A DNA stretch of 64,000 bases, taken from positions 18,961,123 through 19,025,122 of the forward strand of contig CM069435.1 in NCBI GenBank assembly GCA_035610365.1, written 5' to 3'. Position numbers and translations under genes: made by a program. The stretch comes from Aquatica leii (taxonomy: Eukaryota; Arthropoda; Insecta; Coleoptera; Lampyridae). The notes below the pieces were generated by a model. The model had not been told where the DNA came from, searched no databases, and saw only the letters and a program-made list of their open reading frames with translations. Below are positions 58,021 to 64,000 of this stretch, piece after piece; position 1 is the first letter of the stretch, and every line of letters starts with the position of its first letter.

Positions 58021-59621
58021 TTTATGTGCAGTGTTGTAAATAGATAATTTTTTAATTATATAGATATAGATATTTTTTTTTTCTTTCAAAAATTATCTAG
58101 TATTAGATAAAAGATAAACTATTCAAACTTTATATAGATAACAGATAATAGATTAAATAATCTAGGTAGTAACAACGATAGATTGAGTTCATTTGAAGAA
58201 CTACTATGGAATGCGGGAAATTACTAAAGAAAAACATACATATTGTAACTGGAATTTTACGGGACATTCTATTTTTTATAAATATTATTTAAATAAAAAA
58301 TTATATATATATACAGATACATATAATTTATATATTTTTTTATTGTATCTATACTTCATTTAATAACTACAAGGAGCGATTTAAATTTATGGCGCTTAAT
58401 TCTTGCAATTCTATTGGCCAAATTGCAGCCTTTTTTACACAGCCGCAAATACTGTTGTTTGTTTACTACGCCATTTTGCTTTTGTATCGTCTTGTAACTT
58501 CCGTGCTATTTTTGTGTTTTAAACCTATGCGATCTTGTATTTAATTAAAAAAGTTCTTCTGTGAACTAAGAATTCTGTATTACGATATTTGATTATGGAG
58601 TGCATCATTAATAAGTACAAGCAAATTCTGAGTGAAGATGCAAATACAAAAACTGTTTTTATTGTATCTAAAATTTCCGAAAGAGCAGGTATGTTTTATT
58701 GATGATCGAAATTGAAGGTTTTAACTTGTAGATTTTTTGTAGGCATTGCAAAATCAACTGATATGAAAAATTGGTTACAATTAAAGAATATCGCATTTGT
58801 ACCGGACATGGTTCGGTCTGAGCTTTTACAGCTAATTCGTGAACACAAGTACCTATCAACATAATTTATATACAATTTATAAAATGGCAAAGAAAGATAA
58901 CAAATAGTGTTACGACTGCCACCGTATCATTGCGAATTAAATCCGATAGAACTGATATGGGCTCAAGTAAAGAACGAAACGGCAGCCAAAAATAAATCGT
59001 TTAAATTGTCTGAAGTAAAAAATCTTTTACAAGAAGCTTTATTTAATGTATCCAGTACCAATTGGAAAACAAGTTAAATGGAATAGTCGATAATTTAATA
59101 ATGACAGTAGTGATACGACTTCAAGTTTCGAATCAGACATTGAATAGTTTACATGTGTTTGCTTACATTTTAATGTATCTAAAATTGTATTTCTTATTCT
59201 GGGTGATTGGGCAGTGTAGTGTTTATTTATGTTCGTAGTACTCATTATTTGTAATACAAAATTTTATGATTCATGTAATTTTGTTACTTGTATTATGATT
59301 TACATTAATAATCATGTTCTGAATTTTACTATGATGAATTGACAGCGCTATAGCAATATAATTTTTGACTCTAGTTACTACAAAAAAGTTTTTTAGACGT
59401 ATATGTAATTATCAAATTATGGAAGCATACTACTTTCGAATTTACCGCCTCAAATTATTTAGTTATTTATCTGGTGACTTTTAGCAGTGTAAATGAATCT
59501 TTTGCAATCGCTCCTCATAGTTTTTAAATAAGGTATAGATACATATAAATAGTTAAAAAATATAAATCTAGATTAATTTATCTATATGAATTTATAGATA
59601 ATTTACAACACTGTTTATGTG
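58021..59621 (+). mobile_element. Internally deleted TIR transposon (58029-59613), 8-bp target duplications
   Basis: The ends CAGTGTTGTAAATAGATAA and the complement of TTATAGATAATTTACAACACTG are inverted repeats. TTTATGTG is present exactly at 58021-58028 and 59614-59621. Subterminal DNA is rich in AGATA/TATCT words (58060-58170 and 59525-59600). CAGTG termini with 8-bp duplications are hAT-like, but the protein relic inside is of a different type. Confidence 0.9.
58595..59150 (+). pseudogene. IS630/Tc1-like DDE transposase fragments inside the TIR element
   Basis: 58595-58690 reads MECIINKYKQILSEDANTKT followed by VFIVSKISERAG, resembling an N-terminal helical domain. 58755-58863 reads DMKNWLQLKNIAFVPDMVRS and ELLQLIREHKYLST. 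58907-59077 reads VLRLPPYHCELNPIELIWAQ and VKNETAAKNKSFKLSEVKNL, the DDE_3-type C-terminal catalytic block with the final Glu. An acidic tail DSSDTTSSFESDIE follows near 59102-59146. The middle of the protein, with the first two catalytic Asp, is deleted. Confidence 0.72.
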
Positions 59622-60739
59622 TTACTAACACAAATGTTTAAATTTAGGTTATTTATTTCTTCTTTTTGTAAAAAGTTTATTTTTCTTTGACTATGTTAAA
59701 TAATTAATTATATAGTGTATAATTCGTCAAGAATGTGCATTGCCAACTCGTTTAAATTGTTGCTTCGCTTTCGGATCGACTGCAAACTGAAAAATAAACA
59801 TTTAAAAAACTTATTATTATATATTTTAAACTTGGTAGTATTTGTTGCTGCGCACGCTACGTATAGTAATATCAAGAATGCTTATCCCTACTACTAATAT
59901 ACTGGATTGATTACTCTTAAACTACGTGATCCTGTAGTATAGACGACACAGTAAATATCCCTAAAAAAAGTAAACAAACAAGTGACGTGGCTTGCAAATT
60001 TCGATCGCTCGTTATATAAGATACCCAAAAGATGGTAACTATTAGTATTATGTCGTTGTAATGTTGTCATAACCAATCATACATAACAATATTTTGTCTG
60101 CCCTGCAAATGACCGATTTTAGCTTTTCTTTTATTTAATTAGTTATATAGCTATCCAATATGTTATAAAGAATGTACGGTAAACATATTTGAGTAATATA
60201 AACTAACCTTAGAATTTAAATTGATTGTCAAACTTGACAGATTTTGTTAGTAATAAATGTAGCACGAACATTATAAACATCATGTTTGCAATGCCATTCA
60301 TATATCAATGCAACGCTCGGCTTATGCGGTTTCACGCCGCATTGGTGTTCGTTATGCTATGCTTCACTTTCGACGCTAGTGACATAAACTACCATTTCCT
60401 CTTACGCAGCAAACCAGATCGCGTTTTGATTACATCATTTCTACCTTATTAGAGCACCTTTGTAACCTCAAGACGCAACTGTAAGTGGGAAGTCGCATAT
60501 CAGTCAGTTTGAAATGTGCCTACCCAAAATGAGTCTTAACGCCTGTAATTTATACGATGCAAATAAATACGCCAATCGTAAATGTTTTGTTTTTTACGAT
60601 CCAAATTTTACTATAGTATCTGGTAGCTTCGATTAGTGTTTTTTTTTTCAAGATCATATACGGATAAGATACACAGCATACGTAACATGTAACATAACCT
60701 AAACGACGAAAACAAAAATGCAGGGACTTTAACAATAAA
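59622..60739. other. Spacer upstream of PSTK, no further gene seen
   Basis: AT-rich. The 75-codon plus frame at 60225-60452 has a hydrophobic core (FHAALVFVMLCFTF) but no family match or neighbour support. The PSTK promoter should lie in the right end; a T-rich tract at 60640-60652 is the only noted feature. Confidence 0.35.
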
Positions 60740-61510
60740 ATGATAAACGCTTGCGTTGTCTTAATAATTGGAATTCCAGGTGCTGGAAAAACTACATTCG
60801 TTAAAAAATTACCAGTAATTCTACCACAGTATGGTAATTTTAAAGTATGCGAGATAATTTACGATAACATTTTGGAAACCGACTGCCCTACTAGTTACAA
60901 ATTGCATCGACAACACGCATTTACAATGGCAGAACAAACAATAAAAGATATTCGACAAGATGATGAAAAGATTCACGTGTTAGTGATTGATGACAATATG
61001 TACTTTAAGAGCATGAGATACGAGTATTATAAGCTAGCTCGTAATTATCAAATATCGTTTTTTGTAGTCCATTTTAACGTGGAATTATCTGTGGCGTTGC
61101 ATAGAAACGCTAATAGAGAAAATAGTGTACCTGAACATGTTATAATTAACATGGCAAAAAAATTTGAACAACCTTGTGAGAATTGGGAAAAGAATTCTTT
61201 AATTATCGATTCAAGTTATGAGCTAAATGACATTTATTCTAAATTTGTTACTAAACTAAATCAGTGTTTAAAAGAACCACTAGTTTCTATTGTTCAAATA
61301 TGTGAACAAACACCTATAAGTCAATTACAAAGAATAGATTTATTATTACGAAAGTTAGTTCATAAAAAAATTAAAAACAATCGCACAAACGCGGGCACTA
61401 TTTGTTATAAAAGAACAGAAATTTTTAAGTGTATTAAAAATAGCCAAATAATTGTCAACGATAACTTAAATGATGCTGAATTATTGTTATATTTAGACAC
61501 TTTATTTTAA
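60740..61510 (+). CDS. PSTK: L-seryl-tRNA(Sec) kinase
   Basis: A single-exon gene of 256 codons. The enzyme phosphorylates Ser on tRNA(Sec), giving the O-phosphoseryl-tRNA that SepSecS turns into selenocysteinyl-tRNA. Residues 11-18 form the Walker A P-loop (GIPGAGKT). Residues 81-101 (VLVIDDNMYFKSMRYEYYKL within) match the conserved IDDN/SMRYE segment of PSTK, followed by the VVHFNVELSVALHRNANREN segment and a KFEQP...WEKNSLIID block. All are in family order. At 256 residues it is shorter than vertebrate PSTK (about 350) and close to archaeal enzymes. The start is the first ATG before the hydrophobic P-loop strand. No stops or frameshifts. It is convergent with RpL18, 82 bp between stop codons. 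KTI12, a P-loop relative, is the alternative, but the DDN/RYE block favours PSTK. Confidence 0.85.
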   Translation: MINACVVLIIGIPGAGKTTFVKKLPVILPQYGNFKVCEIIYDNILETDCPTSYKLHRQHAFTMAEQTIKDIRQDDEKIHVLVIDDNMYFKSMRYEYYKLARNYQISFFVVHFNVELSVALHRNANRENSVPEHVIINMAKKFEQPCENWEKNSLIIDSSYELNDIYSKFVTKLNQCLKEPLVSIVQICEQTPISQLQRIDLLLRKLVHKKIKNNRTNAGTICYKRTEIFKCIKNSQIIVNDNLNDAELLLYLDTLF

Positions 61511-61522
61511 TTTAATATTGAC

Positions 61523-61528
61523 AATAAA
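61523..61528 (+). terminator. Poly(A) signal of PSTK (AATAAA)
   Basis: A canonical hexamer 13 bp after the PSTK stop codon. Confidence 0.6.
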
Positions 61529-61552
61529 AAACAAAACTGCTGTGTCTTACTA

Positions 61553-61558
61553 TTTATT
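61553..61558 (-). terminator. Poly(A) signal of RpL18 (AATAAA on minus)
   Basis: A minus-strand AATAAA about 35 bp beyond the RpL18 stop. It lies in the 82-bp convergent gap, so the two transcripts probably overlap at their 3' ends. Confidence 0.6.
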
Positions 61559-61592
61559 ATTTATAAAAGGTAATGTCAGCAAAATTAAATAT

Positions 61593-62391
61593 CTATTTTT
61601 TATATCCGCATGAACTTCTACGTCCACGTGCACGCTCAAATTTACGTCCTTTAGAACGAACGTATGGTTTAGTATGAGAATGTGGAACACCTGGAGCAAG
61701 TCCAAAGTGTTTAACGGCTTCTCTGGCATTACGTTGTCCTTGTAATAACACAGTTTTCTTACCAGTTGGTGATTTAAGTGCTAATTGATCGAAAGTTAAA
61801 ATTTCACCACCTAAAAACAATAATTAATTTTCAAAACATAAACTATAATAACAACTTACCAGCTTTCAATATCCTACCCCTAGCCTTTTCAGTAAAACGC
61901 AAAGCACATACTTTCATTTTCGGTAAGCTGAATAAGCGTAAATCATCTGTAACAGTACCAACAACGACTGCAGTTAATCCTTCACGACCGGGTTTTCTCA
62001 TTTGTGAAGCAATTCTTGCAATCGTAATTGGAGGCCTGTTTATTTTACTCATAAATAAACGTTTTAGGATAATGCGATTGAATCGTGCACCGGTACGACG
62101 TGCCAAATATCGGTACAACTATAAATTCTAAAGTAAATAAAAGCATTAAATAAACGTATTTTAAATTACCTTAACCAAAAGCCTAAGGTACACATCCTCA
62201 CTTTTCGGCTCTGTTCTCCTAACCTTTCGGTCGTATTTATGGTTGATGTCAATACCCTAAAAGCATTTAAAAAATGTAACACTTTTATTGTAAATAATTG
62301 CAAAAATACGAAATAACGAATATTGATGCATTTTTTGGTCTAATAAACGGTGGATGATCGTAATTAAAAAAGATTAAACTATTCTTACCAT
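61593..62391 (-). CDS. RpL18: 60S ribosomal protein L18 (eL18), four exons
   Basis: Exons on the minus strand: 62391-62389 (the ATG alone, followed by GTAAGA), 62256-62170 ([20 protein letters not shown] ... LLVK), 62118-61860 ([20 protein letters not shown] ... [10 protein letters not shown]) and 61810-61593 ([20 protein letters not shown] ... [11 protein letters not shown], stop TAG). All joins have GT/AG ends and keep frame, giving 188 residues, the usual length for insect eL18. The protein is a structural component of the large ribosomal subunit. The only oddity seen is Cys where most animals have Arg in the SSRGYK tail. Introns are 132, 51 and 49 bp in gene order. Expression is probably under TOP control (see the site at 62411-62425). 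Confidence 0.97.
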
Positions 62392-62410
62392 GTTGAATCA
62401 ACTTTTAACG

Positions 62411-62425
62411 CTAAAGAAAAAGGAG
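62411..62425 (-). promoter_or_regulatory. Candidate 5' TOP / initiator tract of RpL18
   Basis: About 20 bp upstream of the ATG the minus strand reads CTCCTTTTTCTTTAG. A C followed by a pyrimidine run is the hallmark of ribosomal protein transcription starts and of TOP mRNAs. The start site within it is inferred; it implies a 5' UTR of roughly 20-35 nt. Confidence 0.6.
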
Positions 62426-64000
62426 TTTGTCGATAGAGGGCACTTTTGCAGTTTAAATTTATTGTGTCTCGGTAACCGCTTAATACAGTGGCGAAAAACT
62501 ATCAGACTAAATTCAAAAATTTTATTATTTACTGAAAGAAACGTGCTAATTTATTATTATTATTAGTTTACATCTGCTTATACCATTACACTTGTATTAT
62601 ATCATTATATTAAAATTGGTATAGAAATTAAATATATACACGGTGTTATTACAAAATAAATTTATACGTTGTATAACTTCTGATAAAACACTTCTATACA
62701 TTAATTTTAATTAATCTGTAGATAAATAAAAATTAATTTGAGAACGTTCTCATAAAAGTTTTATGCTTTCGAAAAAAACTGTCAACATACTTAATTTTCT
62801 TCAAATTAATTTACCAAGACTTTCGTCGTGGGTTGAGCTACTTATCAGGTGCGTCTCCAGAAGTGCCACGGTACGCAGCTTTACCAACGGCGTGTACTCA
62901 ATAGACCATTGAAACAAAGTTTTATACTTTGTTGTCGATATGTTAGAGGACGCAAAGGAGGGTTGTCCTGAGGATAATTGTGGTCTATAGGACAGTATAT
63001 GCGAAAGCCATTTTGGTGGCGACCGGAATATCGCTTATTAGGTAGAGTATTAGGAAGGTGATAGATTTTGGCCATGAACCATCTACGGATAGGTTGAAGA
63101 AGAAGTAGCAGGATAGATGAGATAGAGCACGCATTGGCAGATCAATGTTTGGGCTCATTAGTAGTGTGGATCAGTGAGCACGACAAAGAAGTGCTGGGGG
63201 TTTAATTGCCTAAACCCAGAAAAAACCTTATCAAAAACCTAAATCTAAAGTAGAGAGAACTAGGTCGATAGATCCAACTTCACAAAACATTATCACATTA
63301 AAATGATAATACAGTCACGAGACAAGTTGACTCCTCAGCATTGCAAAACATACGAAACGCAACGCCATAATCTTGTCTGCTCCTCCATTGCAAACATTTC
63401 TTTGTAGTTTCGCTTGCTCCCAAAACTTCAAATCCTTTTTGTTGTAAAAGACGTTGATACACTGTTAAAAGCAGCCGTTCCCATAACAAACAGGATTCTC
63501 TTAATATCAAAACAGTAAGTGATTAAGCACATAGAAGTTTAAGTAATCGTTGCGTTATAAAGGTTTAAAATCACGATTCAAATGCAAATTTTTGCTGGAG
63601 TATCCTAAAAACGCACTATAAACGCAATCTTTTATTGCACAAAATTAATTAGATTTAAATTGGTTTTAACAATGTCGTTCATACAATGACAAATGTATAA
63701 AACTGATTACATTTAGAAAACCTAAGAAACATAAACTTGTATTGAAAAACTAAAAAGAATTTATAAATACACAACTGGCATGCTCATAAATATCTGGACA
63801 ATAAAATAATAGAAAACGTTTTTATATATTTGTACATTTGCAATGTAAAAATTACTTAAAAGGATTAGTGCTGCACCGTAACTATAAAGGTCTTTTATTA
63901 GCAGGACTTTTCACAAATCTGTCTGTAAATACAGCACCCAAAAACATGCATTAATAAATTAAAAAATACCAACTACTTAAAATAAAATTGAGCCAAACAC
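62426..64000. other. Upstream flank of RpL18, no further gene seen
   Basis: A (TTA)n run lies at 62550-62566. 62830-63180 is GC-richer and may be decayed transposon sequence, but no motif was recognised on either strand; the open frames at 62881-63075 and 63298-63510 (minus) have no family features. The remainder is AT-rich. Confidence 0.35.

Noticed and set aside
62881..63510. Two minus-strand open frames near the right end
   Set aside because: No recognisable domain, splice context or repeat partner; likely chance or unrecognised old repeat.
1..64000. Bacterial or viral origin, CRISPR arrays, operons
   Set aside because: Spliced genes, a nuclear tRNA without CCA, eukaryotic retroelements and AT-rich spacers exclude a prokaryotic window; no spaced short repeats of CRISPR type were seen.

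Overview
This is eukaryotic nuclear DNA, most likely from an insect. Introns have GT/AG ends, a 188-residue ribosomal protein L18 gene is split into four exons, there is a nuclear tRNA-Thr, and most of the window is AT-rich DNA packed with old transposable elements (Penelope, BEL/Pao, Ty3/Gypsy, Copia, several non-LTR lineages, hAT, mariner-like). There are no operons, ribosome binding sites or CRISPR arrays. The species cannot be named from the sequence. An intact L-seryl-tRNA(Sec) kinase gene suggests a lineage that kept selenocysteine synthesis, which several insect groups have lost.

Host genes supported by the sequence are: (1) tRNA-Thr(UGU) at 3084-3156 (-). (2) The 3' exons of an unrecognised membrane protein with a Ser/Arg-rich tail, 15622-16799 (+), split by introns of about 50 bp. 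(3) A two-exon gene for an acidic protein starting MGCASS (probably myristoylated and palmitoylated), exon 1 at 29470-29578 and exon 2 at 43829-44331 (+), separated by a 14.25-kb intron full of transposon wreckage. (4) PSTK, 60740-61510 (+), tail to tail with (5) RpL18, 61593-62391 (-).

Layout. 1-1377: Penelope-like element with its RT half inverted relative to its YVDD/GIY-YIG half. 3900-15400 and about 24200: diverged copies of an unclassified complex repeat, the longest pair (4505-6117 and 13025-14645) in direct orientation about 8.5 kb apart. 6170-8358 and 18097-20260: two near-identical 2.2-kb terminal-inverted-repeat elements in opposite orientation. 20.3-29.4 kb: AT-rich with small tandem repeats. 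Intron of the MGCASS gene: a tandem array (30.2-31.1 kb), a mariner-like element split by a Gypsy element (32.1-36.65 kb), a rearranged Penelope relic (37 kb), a BEL/Pao relic (38.1-39.5 kb), and a non-LTR element (40.7-43.2 kb) holding another non-LTR 3' fragment. 45776-52195: hAT element with a perfect 8-bp target duplication, containing a TA-flanked MITE and an RT-less Copia element. 52.4-56.4 kb: a third non-LTR element (minus strand), interrupted by a THAP-like relic and an LTR-less Gypsy fragment. 58029-59613: an internally deleted element with 8-bp target duplications but an IS630/Tc1-like DDE fragment.

The transposon copies are almost all dead through stops, frameshifts, lost catalytic residues or large deletions. 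The genes do not form a shared pathway; only PSTK and RpL18 (both translation-related) are close neighbours. Their adjacency is convergent, with interdigitated poly(A) signals.
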